In this document: positions 33,449 to 46,230 of the stretch, piece after piece
How positions within the stretch are numbered: position 1 is the first letter of the stretch
How the letters are laid out: the number at the start of each line of letters is the position of its first letter
Assembly (NCBI RefSeq): GCF_000002425.4
Contig: NC_037264.1
Location: 9,655,004-9,719,003 of the forward strand
Length of the DNA: 64,000 nucleotides
DNA from: Physcomitrium patens
Lineage: Eukaryota; Streptophyta; Bryopsida; Funariales; Funariaceae
Direction: 5' to 3'
Program-made: the position numbers and the translations under genes
The notes under the pieces: generated by a model
Database searches by the model: none
Seen by the model: the letters and a program-made list of their open reading frames with translations, nothing else
Told to the model about the DNA's origin: nothing

Positions 33449-36400
33449 GTGCGGCTGGACAATCTAATATCACGACAACAATCAGGTTCCTCCTTCTCTG
33501 TCCAACCTGCCCGTTGTTTTACAATTCCTTTGTTTTTAGGCCCTCAAAAACAAAAAACTTTAGCTTTATTGGATTCGGGGGCATCTACTTGTTTTTTAGA
33601 TGAAGAGTTTGCTAAACGCCACAAGATCCGTTTAGTACAGAAGTCCAAACCTGTTCACGTAGAGGTGATAGATGGACGACCCTTATTGTCAGGCAATGTT
33701 ACCCACGAATCAGAACCTATAGAAGTGGTGTTTAAGGACCATAGTAGTCACGTTATTTTTAATATTATTAGAACCCCATCAAGCCCTGTTATCCTTGGTC
33801 TTTCTTGGTTAGAAGATCATAATCCGTCCATTGATTGGAGGCTACGAAGGATAACATTTCCTGAAAAAAATAATAATAAACCTGTTGGTAGAACCTACAT
33901 GAAGAAATCCATGTTTATTGGAGCAAGAGCGTTCCTAAGATCGTCCAAGGAAGGCGCACCATTTGTCATTTATGCAGCTCCAACTAGCGGCGAGAATATC
34001 TCAACATCGAATATACTAGAGCAATATAGGGATTTTGAAGACGTGTTTCAGAAGAAGAACCCCGATATACTGCCGGAACATCGACCATATGATTGCGCCA
34101 TAGACTTAGAGGAAGGAGCGCAACCACCTTTTGGTCCAATATACAACCTATCGCAGATGGAGTTGGCAGAATTGCGGAAGTACATCGATGAGAATCTAGC
34201 CAAGAATTTTATTCGACATTCAAAGTCGCCAGCTGGAGCACCAATCCTATTCGTGAAGAAAAAGGATGGCTCACTGCGGATGTGCGTGGACTACCGAGGA
34301 CTCAACAAGGTGACCAAGAAAAATCGCTATCCCTTACCTTTGATCTCCGGCCTCTTAGATCAACTTGGACGTGCAAGGATTTTTACAAAGATTGATTTAA
34401 GAGGAGCCTACAACCTTGTGCGAATCAAAGAAGGAGATGAATGGAAGACAGCCTTTCGTACAAGGTATGGCCATTTTGAGTACAATGTCATGCCTTTTGG
34501 TCTTACCAATGCTCCAGCGGTCTTTCAGCATATGATGAACGACATCTTTCGGGAGTACCTCGATGACTTTGTTGTCGTCTATCTGGATGATATTTTGATA
34601 TTTTCAAAGAATGAAGAAGAACATGAGAAGCACGTTTGTTTGGTTCTTGAAAAACTATGCGAACGAGGACTCTACGCCAAGTTGGAGAAGTGTCAATTTC
34701 ACCAGAATGAGATGGAATTTTTGGGCTTCATTGCGACTACAGAGGGCTTGAAGATGGATCCAAAAAAGGTAGAAGCAATTATATCTTGGAAAGTTCCGAA
34801 GACGGTTAGAGATGTTCAGTGTTTTCTTGAATTTGCTAACTTCTATCGGATCTTCATCAAGAATTATTCTCAAGTTGCTGCACCACTCACGCGTCTAACA
34901 AGTAAAGACAAGCTCGAATGGGGATCACAAGCAGCAAAAGCATTTCAAGATCTCAAGACGGCATTCACTACGGCTCCAATCTTGGTACACCCTGACTTTG
35001 CAAAGGCTTTCTATTTAGAGACCGATGCTTCAGATTTTGCTTTGGGAGCTGTGCTTTCACAGATGGGCATAGACAAGAAGCTTCACCCAGTTGCGTTCTA
35101 TTCACGGAAGTTCTCTCCTGCTGAGATCAACTACGAGATCCACGACAAAGAGCTGCTTTCTATAGTGGATGCCTTCCAAGAGTGGCGTCACTTCCTCGAA
35201 GGAGCTGCACATCCAATGACTGTTTATACGGACCACAAGAATTTGGAGTACTTCATGACAGCTCGAATTTTGAATCGTCGTCAAGCTCGATGGAATATGT
35301 CTCTATCACGATTTGACTTTATTATCACCTACCGCCCTGGAAAACAGCAAGGATTATCTGACGCATTATCGAGGAGATCGTATCTTGCGCCAAAGGCTGG
35401 AGAAGCAGCGTTTGATCAACAATGTACAACATTGTTGAAACCAGAAAAATTCAGGATTTTTGCTACTGTTGCAACTATCGATGACGGCTTCCTCAGCGAG
35501 ATACGTACTGCGACCATTGAGGATTCTATAGCTCTTGACATCAAACAACGTGTCGATAATGACAAGTTTAAGGTGGAGGGAGATCTTCTGTATTTTGAGG
35601 AGCGGTTGTATATCCCGAAAGGACCAACTCGACTCCGAGTACTTCAATCTCGCCACGACTTTCCAGCTGCGGGACATTTTGGATTCAACAAGACTTTGGA
35701 GCTCATTTCACGAGATTTTTGGTGGCCCCAAATGTGGAAGGATGTGAAGGAATTTGTCCTTTCTTGTGATGTTTGTTCAAGATCCAAGATCCCTCGATAT
35801 CGTCTGTATGGACTTCTCTAGCCATTGCCTATTCCGCACCGACCATGGTCTTCAGTTTCTATGGACTTCATTACGGACCTACCGCCATCGAATTCATTTG
35901 ACAGCATCTTTGTTGTGATGGATCGATTTACAAAGATGGTGCATTTCGTGCCTTGCAAGAAAACATCGTCAAGTGAAGACACCGCAAGACTCTTTCTTGA
36001 TAACATATATCGTTATCATGGCCTACCAGATGATATCGTGTCGGATCGAGGTACTCAGTTTGTATCCAAGTTTTGGAGGTCCCTCTTTGAGATATTGAAG
36101 GTGGATATTAAGCTCTCTTCGGCTTTTCATCCTCAAACTGACGGTCAAACGGAGCGGGTGAATCAAGTTTTGGAGCAATATTTACGATGTAGCATCAACT
36201 ATCAACAAGATGATTGGACTGCATATCTACCGCTTGCTGAGTTCGCATACAACAACACTCTTCATGCGTCAACTCAACAAACACCATTCTTCTCCAACTA
36301 CGGATACTACCCCAAGCTCGATTTATTGAGTTCTTCAGCAAATAACAACCCAGCAGCTGAAGGATTTGTGAAGCAACTATCGGAGCTTCAAGCGACGTTG

Positions 36401-36919
36401 AAGCTTCAATTGCAATCTGCCCAAGAGAGTTACAAGGCATCTGCAGATAATTATCGAAATGAGGCGCCTACTTTTAAAGTTGGAAGTAAAGTATGGCTTC
36501 TTCGACGGAATATCAAGACCAAGCGGCCATGTGACAAATTGGACTATCGGAGATTAGGGCCATTTGTTATCGAGAAGCAGATCAATCCGGTGGCATATCG
36601 TCTGGAGTTACCAGCTACTATGAAGGTACATCCAGTCTTTCATGTGTCTTTGTTGGAACCTTATCGAGAGTCAGCTTTTCTCCAAAGAGTACAAAGTCCG
36701 CCACCAAGTATCGAAATTGAAAACCATGAGGAATACGAGGTGGAAAAGGTACTAGATTCACGGCGTAATAGGAGAAAATTGGAGTATTTAGTGCATTGGA
36801 GTGGATACGACATCAATGAACGAACGTGGGAGCGTGCCAAAAATCTTGCCAATGCACCAAAAAAGGTACAAGAATTTCATCAACGATATCCTCATAAACC
36901 TAAGTCGATTCAACGATAG
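33449..36919 (+). other. Chromovirus pol region (PR-RT-RNaseH-IN-chromodomain)
   Basis: Pol domains in order, with approximate positions: aspartic protease at 33.5-33.9 kb (LLDSGASTCFLDEEF); reverse transcriptase at 34.1-34.8 kb (SLRMCVDYRGLN, MPFGLTNAP, YLDDILIFSK); RNase H at 34.9-35.4 kb (ETDASDFALGAVLSQ, YTDHKNLEYF); integrase at about 35.6-36.5 kb (HHCC zinc site, then DRFTKM, SDRGTQF, HPQTDGQTERVNQ); and a chromodomain at about 36.72-36.90 kb (EYEVEKVLDSR, EYLVHWSGY, TWERAKNL). The chromodomain is known in this clade to target insertion to modified chromatin. The region looks nearly whole, with about one break. Confidence 0.93.
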
Positions 36920-37443
36920 CTTCTTGCTGAAGCTTGCTCATCAAGTAGCATAAAAAGGGGGGAGGGCACCTCCAAAATCCATAGTTCGATAGTGTAGAAC
37001 TTTGTTAGCAACTATAGTTTGCTCTCATCATTTTAGCCTTTGGACATGGATAGTCAAGATACTACACTTGTTATGTCATCTCAAGCGACTAGCTCACGAA
37101 GACGACTGCGAGATGAAGAACCGCCTGCACCACGATGACGTTGGAGGATACCGAGCAACAGATCGCTAGTAATTGTATTTGAGGTCGAGCCTGCCTACGA
37201 CGGTCAGCCAGAAGGTGTGTTTGGAGGATAGTTTCACAATGAAGACACAGAAGTCCACGCTTGGTCAGAGGTTGAAGGTGTTGGTCACTATCGTTGGCTC
37301 CAAGGGCCGATGAATCATTTGCCTCGCGAACAACAATTGAAATTCATAGCGGATGTGATGCGACAGATTTTCATTTTCTTGCGTTGGTATTGACTGATAA
37401 CAACATTGCTTCTCGGAGACCTCAAAGTTAGAAGAGGAGGTGA

Positions 37444-37810
37444 TGTCATGGACATACATTGGAAGATTCTTCGAATATTCTTCTAGAATATTCTCTAAAG
37501 ATTCCCTAAAGATTCTCTTAGAAGGTTCTAGAATATTCTGATAGATTCTAGGAAGTTGCTCGAGAAGTTTCCTAATTAGTAGAAGTTGTTGGAGAAGCGT
37601 CCTAGTTAGCGGAAGTAGCTCGAGAAGCTTCCTATTCAGTAGTATATATAGGAGTCGAGGCTGAAGGGTTCTTCAGTCTCGACAACACATCTCTTGGAGT
37701 TCTAGCTCACCTTTCTGGTGTTGTTCTTGTACTCATCTGTTTAATATAGTTCTGCCACTTCTTCTTGAATTTCTTGTTAGATTTCAAGTCTGTATTTTGT
37801 GTCCGTGACA
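37444..37810 (+). repeat. 3' LTR of the chromovirus (367 bp)
   Basis: Begins TGTCATGGACATACATT directly after the purine-rich tract and ends TCCGTGACA, then the duplication GTACG. Retains the three-unit element (37481-37493) and one four-unit element (37521-37538) but lacks the 45-bp extra module of the 5' LTR. Confidence 0.96.
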
Positions 37811-38204
37811 GTACGTCCGCAAATGAAAGCTCTTGAATTAAATCTGATGGTTGTTGGTTTTCTATCTTTTTAGCATTACAAATACACAAAAGCTACAAAG
37901 AATAATAGAAGCTAGAGTATTATATTTTTTTGAACTTGTTTTTTTTATAGCAAAGATTTTCTATTCTTCATCTTGGTTTTGATGGATGTTGTAGATAAAA
38001 AGCTTCAACTCTCTTTAATGCATTTGTAAGATTTTTTGCTGATTTCCATGTGTATTTACTAATATCATATCTATGTCAATGAATAAGATATTCCAACCTA
38101 TTTTGGCACTGCTTTGAATTTAAGACTTCTTCTATCTTGAACTCTTGATTATTATCTACTTCTATAGGAAGAAGTGACATTTGTCTTCTTCTCAACATAT
38201 ACAC

Positions 38205-39907
38205 TGTCTTATATGGCTCAAGAAGGGATACATTGTCATGTTGTGGTTTGGCTACTGTGTGAAAATAATGTATTTATATATTTAATACACAATATATTAG
38301 ACAACATGGTGAGAGCCATATTAGTAGATTTTTGTTGGTTATAAGATGTAGATAGATTACTATCTTGAAAAGAGATTGTTTAAAAGGGCTTCTATTAGAA
38401 TTTATATTACTTTATTTTCTTTTGATAGTGACTTTTGAAGTTGGTTTTATTGGTAGTAACTTTTATATATTGTTGTATGGCATGATTTGTAATTTGGGAA
38501 TATATTTAATATCTAGCTATAGAAAGTTTACCTTTGACTTAAATATGATGATTTATCTTCCAAAAATCCCTTTATCTTGCACAAAAGCTCAAATTATAAT
38601 AAAATCCTTCAAAACATTTTCTTTCTGTAAAAGATGTTATTACTCTAAACTTTGGAAATTCATATCTGTCAATCCAACTGTTCAATTTTTCTCAAATTTC
38701 TATTTAATATAGATTCTATCCTTAAGCTTTATCACAAAAAATTGAACCGTAAATCTATTACCGATCTTCTAGTATCTTTGCAACCCTAGTAGGTGCTCTA
38801 AATCCTAATCTACAAGCACCCAAAAACTATTTTCTTTATATTTCAAAAATCCAAAACCCAAATGCCACAAATTTTATATATAAAGTTTATTAACATGATT
38901 ATACACATTCTCAGAAATTTTGAGCCAAAATCTCATCAAATTGTTCAAGATATAGCTCATAATACAACTACTAATGAATCGGGTGACTTACTACCCTTAG
39001 ATTTGCAAGTGCTGATTTCAACCTCTAATATCTCTTTTATTCCAGCTTGGAATCCATCAAATAGTATACCAAAATTGTAGTTGAAAAAGTGCTCTCTTCA
39101 ACCCTAGTCATAGATCCTCTATTGCTTTTTGTGTGTTATATCCAAAAGAGTGATAATAGATAAAAAATCAATACTTTGACTTTGAGTGCCTATATCTCTT
39201 TTATAAAAACTCCAACTGATTCAAAATTTGTACCAAAACCATAGCCAAAAACTTGAACTTGCTGACCCTAGCCTTTGAAAGATCAAATGGCTCAAAAGTG
39301 TAATCCTAATTCTTAATAAGGCCTCGGATAGCCTCCTTGAAGCCCATTGGGCATGATTTTTAGCCAATAGGAATAGAGATTTTCATCATCCATCTCCATT
39401 CATCCATATGGATGCCCTAAATTTTCTTTTTTCTACCAAAATCCCTCTCCAATTCTTTTTTTTTATAAGATTTATATAATATATGCCCTAAATATTATAT
39501 AAAAGAAATAAAATAAGACTTTTAGGGTCACCGATATCTAACAAAGGTGATTCTAAATATTTAAAAGTTACTACTAATAAGATCAACTTCAAAGTTACTA
39601 TAAAAAAAAAAATATATATATAAATTTTAATGGAAGTTCTTTCAAATAACTTCTTTTTGAGGTAGTAATCTATCCACATCTTTTAACCAACAAAAATCCA
39701 CTAATATTGTTGTCACCATATTGTCTAGTATATTATGTATTAAATATATAAATCCATTATTTTCACATGGTAGCCAAATCACAACATAACATCCATCCCC
39801 TCCAAACCTGTGCATCTTCTGGTATGCACCAAGAAAAACTAAAGTTGTAGTTAGTATCATACCACCTCCTCAACATTGTTGTTGTTGTTGTTATTATTAT
39901 TGTTATT

Positions 39908-39938
<31 letters not shown>

Positions 39939-41470
39939 CATGTCTTTTTCTTCTTCATTTGTAAAATAATCTATATCTTTTATAATACCTTCATGAAGTT
40001 CTTGTCACCTTAATCAATTCCATTTATCAATTTTTTCTTTGAACTTATTTCTATGTATATACCTACTATCTTATCATCTTTATCAAGTGCATATTTTTTT
40101 TTTTTTTTTTTTTTTTTTTTCATTTTTTTTTCATTTTTGCATACTCCTTTGCTTCCATTTTTTTTAGCCTTTAAATTATATATATACAACAAATCTATTG
40201 CCAGATAATTTTATAATACCTGTAGAAAAGATATATTTTTTTTCTATGTGAAAATACCTTCTTTAATATACTACTATATTTCCGTTCTATAGTGGTACTA
40301 TGCAAAAATCTTTAAATTCTTCATTAATCCTTGGTAATGAACCACTTTGTAGATAATCCGATTGTGCTCACAGTTAGCAGGAACAATTAAAAATTATATT
40401 GCTCTCTTACCATCGAAGCTTCCAATATGGACACATGCCAATCCATCATCTAATACCTTAGTTTCCATTCTCACAGGTGTAATATATGGCTATTTAAGAA
40501 TTATTGGATATGAAGTAGTGTCTTGAACAAAGAAATTTTGTTTGGTAGTTACATCTCTTATTTTCACTTTTATATTAGGATAAACACCATAGATGTCTAC
40601 TCATGAATTATTTGCTCTCTGAACTTTGGAGGCTAAGATCAATAAGTTTAGGATTTTGGCTATATTTTTTTTTATAAATTTTGTGTAAGTTAGAGATTAT
40701 ATGAAAGAGATATGGATGCTCAAAGTTAAGGCATTGATTTTGTATCTATTGTCATTCTTATGGATATAACGTGCACATAAAGAAAGTAATAAAAGATCAC
40801 CAACTAAAGTTAAAAAGAGCATTTTTTGGCTACACTTTTGACATATTATTTGATATATTTTAAGTTGGAATAAAAGAGATATTAGAGATTGAAATCAACG
40901 CTTATAAATCGAAAGGTAGTAAGTGACCTGATTCACTATTGGTTGTGTATTGAGCTATATCTTGAGTACTTTGATAAGATTTTGGCTCAAAATTTCTAAA
41001 AATATGTATATTTATGTTAATAAATTCTATATACAAATTTTGTAGCATTCAAATTTTGGATTTTTGAGATATGAAGAAAATAGTGCTTGAGTGCTTGTAA
41101 GTTAGGATTTAGAGTACTTACTAGGGTTTCTAAGATGCTTGAAGATGGATAGAAATTTTAGAATTTATTTTTTTTGTAATTAAGTTTAAGGATAATAACT
41201 ATATTATGTAAAAATTTGAAAAAAACTAAATAATTGAATCAGGAGATATGGATTTTCAAAATTCAAGGTAAAAATATCCTTTGCAGGAAGATATTGTTTT
41301 GAAGGTTTTTGTTATAATTTGAGCATTTGTGCAAAATAAAGGGATTTCTTAGGAGCTAAGATATCATATATAAGCCAAAGCTAAAATCTCTATAGTTAGG
41401 TACCTAATATATTCCAGATTATAAATTATGCCATATAACAACATGAAATACATGATGGACCTTCAAAGAC
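38205..41470. repeat. Two interleaved inverted-repeat pairs in the nest
   Basis: Pair B: about 38470-39300 on the plus strand matches about 40560-41470 on the minus strand over roughly 0.8-0.9 kb. Shared landmarks include GCACAAANGCTCAAATTATA, TTTTGAGCCAAAATCT and CTCTAATATCTCTTTTATTC. Pair A: about 38205-38470 (plus) matches about 39560-39800 (minus), sharing GGATTTTTGTTGGTTA-like blocks. The right-hand A copy is not where a simple inversion of A+B would put it, so the region has been rearranged. No recognisable coding domain is present. Long T-runs lie at 39912-39938 and 40088-40120. Confidence 0.72.
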
Positions 41471-41479
41471 TCTAGTAGA

Positions 41480-43620
41480 TATAATTGATAAGCAATATGA
41501 TTGACTTATTCATTAATAGAAAAAGGTCTAAGCTTACGATAGTTCAACTTGTTACTAGATCAAATAGTCTTCATATTGCGACAAAGTAATCAAATCTCGT
41601 TACCTACATTGAATTGTAGTTGTTCCTTCCAATAGGCATCTGGATTACTTTTTTGTCGTTCTTGAACTCCCTTTAATTATACCTTCATTGTTGCATGTAG
41701 ATCTGACAAATAATCTACAAAATCTTCCACTATAGAATTATCAACTTTTCAAAAGTCAAAAGTATTAAGTTATGGATAATAACCATAGTTGGTAAAGAAA
41801 GGTGTTCATTGAGTAGAAGAATATACCAAATTTTTGTATTCAAACTTTGCTAATAGTAAAAGAGTTGTCTAGTCATCTTGATGATAGTTGATAGTACACC
41901 TCAGATATTGCATCAAAACTTGATTCACCTATTTTGTTTGTCTATTAGTTTGCAAATGAAAAGCCAAAGAGAGCTTTATATTGACCTTTAAAATCTTGAA
42001 AAGAGTTTTTCAAAATCTTAATATAAATTGAGTTTGTCTATCCAATATAATATCTTTAGGTAATCCATGATAGCAATAGACATTGTTAAGAAAAATCTTA
42101 GTCATTTCTTCACCTATGATAGATTTTGTATATAGTATAAAATATGCCATCTTGGTAAAACAATCTATTATCACAAATATAGAATCATACAAACTTGAGA
42201 TTGGAAGATCCATAATAAAATCCATAGAAACAAAAGACCACAATTATTCTAGAATAAGTAAAGGTCAAAGAAGTCTATAAGGTCAATAGGAAGGAGTTTT
42301 GGATTTTGAACAAATATCATATGATTGTACAAAGTCTCTGACTACCTTCTATATTTGAGGCCACTAAAAATCTCTCAATATTAATTCCAAAGTCTTATTG
42401 TATCTAAGATGTCTGACTGTTGAAAAGTCATGACAAGTTTGAAGAATACATAATTAAGCCTTATCTTTTGGAATATATAATCGTCCCTTGAAATAAAGAA
42501 GGTTGTTTTTAAACTCAAATTTAGAAGTATCATGAGATTTAGAAGAATTATTCTTCATATCTTAAATAAGAAGATCAAAGGACATACTTGATTGAATTTG
42601 TTTGATAAATATTAAATCAATGATTAATATTGATTTTATTACTTGAAGATAAAAATATTTTGACTTCAAAAGAATTATTCTTTGTTGATCTAAAGATACA
42701 TTTTCTTCTTTTTTTGCAAGATAAAAATGTCTTGAAAGGACATTTGAAAAAATTTTGTTGTTTTTTAGGTCGATAAGTGATCTTGAAATCAAATCTTGAT
42801 AAAGACATGCTTCAACAAGCTTGGTGATGACTTAAAACACATGCTGATTTAAAATACTTGAGGTTCTTACGATTTATATATATAGTGATTGGACTCGAAG
42901 CGCATTCTAAATAATGACGCCATTCTTGAAATGAATCTGTAATTGCAAGGAGTTCTTTGTTCTAGATCTTATAATTAATCTTAGTTATTGAAAATTTTTT
43001 AGAATGAAAAGCTACTAGATGAAATTTGTCATTTGTTCCTATTTGTGATAATTTTGTACCTAAGAAAAATTATAATGCATCTCTTTTTATAAAAAATACT
43101 TTAAAGAAATTGATACAATATAAGATTGGTACAAAAATATATATTTTTTTTAAAGCATCCAATGATGCTTCTGTTTCTTTACTCTACTCAAGTTTGTCTT
43201 TACAAGTCAAATGTATAAGAAGACCTATAACTTAAGAAAAATTCTTAATGAAGATCCGATAGTAATTGGCAAGGCTCAAAAAGCATTGCACGTCCCTTAC
43301 TGTTCTTGAAATCTTTCAATTTATAATAGTCTGGACCTTCTTTAGATCCATCATTAGCCCTTCATAAGAAAAGATGTATCCTAGGAAGTTAACCTTGAGT
43401 ATAGTGGATTAGACACTTTTCTAACTTCGCACATAACCTTACATCTTGAAGTTTTTGTAACATATGATGAACATGAACTTCATTCTTTTCTTTATTCTTG
43501 GAATAGATTAAGATATTGTCTAAATAACAGAAGATAAAATCATGAAGAAATTCACAAAAGATATCATTTATTAGATGTTAAAAAGTAGTTGGTGCAACCA
43601 TTGTCTTAATATGTGATATC
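41480..43620 (-). mobile_element. Decayed Ty3/gypsy remnant, minus strand
   Basis: Readable pol relics on the minus strand in the order expected: reverse transcriptase at about 43.0-43.6 kb, RNase H at about 42.6-42.9 kb (MSLSRFDFKITYRPKKQQ) and integrase at about 42.0-42.4 kb (SFVSMDFIMDLP, DCFTKM, CYHGLPKDI). The wording is close to the young chromovirus, so it is a related but much older copy. Its upstream half is absent. It is heavily broken, with many interruptions. Confidence 0.82.
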
Positions 43621-43885
43621 TTGCTTGAGAATGCTCCGGGCACCTGGTTGTTGAAGGTAGAATGGAAATTGCAACAACAAAATCCTAATTTGAATAGAAC
43701 ACTAACAATGCTAAAAAAAATTTAATCAAATTTAGAGAAACCTCAAAGGAATTCCAAAGAAACAATAAGAAATTTTAAAGAAATATTAGAGTGATTACAA
43801 ACATATCTCAAATACATTTCAATTCAATCTTAATTTAATCCTAGTTGTAATCTTACTTCATTCAAACTTTAGGCCAAAACTAACT

Positions 43886-44578
43886 AAATCTTAAATCTTA
43901 AACAAACTCAAATAAAATCCTAAACCCTGAATCAAATCTTGATCAAAATCTAACCAAATCTTAACCCTAAATCAAATCCTAACCAAACCCTAATCCTAAA
44001 TCAAATCCTAATCAAATCCTAAACCCTAAATCAAACCCTAATTCTAAATCAAATCCTAACCAAATCCTAACCAAATCCTAAATCCTAAACCAAACCATAA
44101 TCCTAAATCAAACCCTAACCAAATTCTAAATCCTAAACCAAACTCTAATCCTAAATCAAACCCTAATCAAATCCTAAAATCTAAACCAAATCCTAATCCT
44201 AAATCAAATCCTAACCAAAACCTAATCCTAAACCAAATCCTAATCCTAAATCAAATCCTAACCAAAACCTAATCCTAATACTAAATCCTAAACCAAACCC
44301 TAACCAAATCCTAACCAAACCTTAATTCCTAAATCAAATCTTAATCAAACCTTAATCCTAAATCAAATCCTAATCCTAAATCAAATCCTAATCAAATCTT
44401 AAATCCTAAACCAAACACTAATCCTAAATCAAATCTTAACCAAATCCTAACCCTAATTCTAAACCCTAAAGAAAACTCTAATCAAATCCTAACCCTAAAT
44501 CAAACCCTAACCAAACCCTAACCCTAAATCAAACCCTAACCAAATCCCAACCGTAAATCAAATCCTAACCAAATCTTA
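43886..44578. repeat. Degenerate telomere-like (CCCTAAA) tract, about 0.7 kb
   Basis: Dozens of CCTAAA, CCCTAAA and CCTAACC words alternate with CAAAT. They follow a recurring pattern of about 22 bp: CCTAAATCAAATCCTAACCAAA and variants, written here as pattern pieces CCTAAAT, CAAAT and CCTAACCAAA. The orientation is C-rich on the plus strand. It lies between the truncated end of the gypsy remnant and the copia 3' part. Confidence 0.85.
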
Positions 44579-44699
44579 GTAATTTCTATAATAAAATTAA
44601 ACCTCAATAACTAATGAATGAACCTTTGATCTTAATTCAAATTTTGCATACTTCTAAAAAACTAAGTTAAAAACAAGCACAAAAAATTTGAAAAGGATC

Positions 44700-45640
44700 G
44701 GAATTACCAAATAGACGATAACCTCAAAAACGTGCTCGGGTATTGGCTGGCCTCCTTCTCCAACCTTGATGCCAATCTCCCGGAGCCAATATCTCTCTTT
44801 TTTACTATTCGATTGATCTCAAAATTCTCATACACATAGAAAAACAAGTCTAATATCCTCTCATATAAATTTCATTCCAATTCAACTAGTAGATTGCAAG
44901 AAATCTTACAAAACCCTCACTAGACCTAAAATTCTACTTTCTTAGACCTTGACTCATTTAAACCTCAATAATCCTCAATTCAATCGTTAGATCAAGCTAA
45001 GATTCACAACACATATTAAACACAACTATGACCATTAATCCACAAAATTTCACTTATAGATCTGTTACAAAATTCTTGAAATCACTAGAAACATCAACCC
45101 TATTTTATTTCACAAAACCCAAGTCATCCGAAAACAATCTTGACTTTGTAAAGCCCTTACAAAGTCATAAAAATTCCAAATTGCCCAAATCCAATGCTCA
45201 TAGAAACCCTATTTAGTTTGCTATCAAATCCCACTCTTCGATCTGCAAAAGAATCCTAGAGTCGTCGTCGAGACTCAGTTTTGTGCCTTAGGGTCTGATT
45301 TCGACCGTGGTTCATAACTGGCCCTCTTTAGGTATCAATATCTAGTTATTCTAAGTAAATTTTGCTAGAATTTACTCTTAACTTCCTTCTAAAGATGCTT
45401 ATATCATTTATTTTTCTAATATACTTTGTTTTGTTTTATTTATGGTCCTACAAAGTAAGTAGAAGTCACCTTTCTAAAAAGGCAGCATTGGTACGTTTTA
45501 GTTTTACTACCCTTTTGACTATTAACTATATTTCTAAGATAATTTGCTCTAATACTTTGAACTAAGATCTCCTACATTATAATAGTTTCTACACTCTTTT
45601 ATCTATTAGTCGTGTTACATCATGACAACGTGCCATTTAA
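44700..45640. other. Unassigned nest DNA before the copia RNase H relic
   Basis: Contains a GC-richer patch (about 44725-44800) next to the telomere-like tract and AT-rich DNA after it. From about 45460, copia-like words such as SRSHLSKKAALV appear. No intact gene is seen. Confidence 0.4.
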
Positions 45641-46077
45641 TAGAAGGTTATCTATTTATGTTGGACAAGGCAATTATCACTTGGTCAAGCAAGAAACAAA
45701 CTTTAGTTTTTGTTTTGTCAACATAGGTAGAATATGTAACTTTGGCTGTTGCAAGAAGAGAGACTTTGTAACTAAATGGAGAACTTAAGGATTATAACAT
45801 TCCTAAACTGGAATAGATTCTTATTTATGAAGATAACCATAATGCCATTGTTATTATCAAGAATCTAGTATACCATGGTCGTACAAAGCATTGAAATATA
45901 AAACATTTTATTAGGCAATGTATGGAAAAAAGACAAATTGGTTTGGAGTATTGTCCTACAAAGTAGATGGTAGCAAACACCTTCACAAAACCTCTCCCTA
46001 GAGATAAGTTTCTAGCTTTTAGGGATATATTTGGTCTTTTTTTAGTAAAGAATTAAGTCACTCTTCAAGAGGAAGAG

Positions 46078-46230
46078 TGTTGAATGTCCCATATCATATG
46101 TACCAAAAGCTGTGACTTATCTAGATCTTAACTAATACACCGGAAGTGCCCTCCCCTTGGTTTCCGGCACATTTAAATTGCAACAAATGATGTCCATCCT
46201 GCTTTCATAACCCATCCCGGTTTTGTAACA
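46078..46230 (+). repeat. 3' LTR of the copia element (153 bp)
   Basis: Begins TGTTGAATGTCCC after a purine-rich stretch (AAGAGGAAGAG) and ends TTTTGTAACA. Same length as the 5' LTR. Confidence 0.9.

Larger units (their letters stand above)
31727..37810 (+). mobile_element. Young Ty3/gypsy chromovirus, nearly whole
   Basis: A 6.1-kb LTR retrotransposon flanked by an exact 5-bp duplication GTACG (31722-31726 and 37811-37815). The LTRs are 412 and 367 bp and, apart from one extra 45-bp module in the 5' LTR, differ at only a few positions, so insertion is recent. The order is LTR, primer site, leader, gag, protease, reverse transcriptase, RNase H, integrase, chromodomain, purine-rich tract (AGAAGAGGAGG), LTR. 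A C-terminal chromodomain places it among the chromoviruses. The coding part appears nearly whole, with about one break. It lies within older insertions in the copia element. Gag and pol lie in different frames, as is common in this family. Confidence 0.95.
29735..46230 (+). mobile_element. Old Ty1/copia retrotransposon, split by nested insertions
   Basis: The outermost element of the nest is bounded by two 153-bp LTRs in direct orientation (TRTTGAATGTCCC... to ...TAACA). The flanking five bases are GAATC and GAATA, a near-match target duplication. Relics of copia gag are readable at about 30390-30790 (ALIALNVKPLQLTHIH, TAKEMWNMLAKIHKPS). Relics of the copia RNase H end are readable at about 45650-46010 (AIITWSSKKQTLVF, NHNAIVIIKN, VANTFTKPLPRDKF), followed by a purine-rich tract just before the 3' LTR. 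Everything between is mostly later insertion. The LTRs differ at about 25 of 153 positions by hand count, mainly transitions, so the copy is old. It is heavily broken, with many interruptions. For scale, a typical copia element is about 5 kb; this one spans 16.5 kb because of its guests. Confidence 0.85.

Noticed and set aside
43886-44578. CRISPR-like reading of the regular short repeats
   Set aside because: The sequence is nuclear plant DNA, spacing and repeats are degenerate, and the words are telomere-type; no spacer-repeat organisation.
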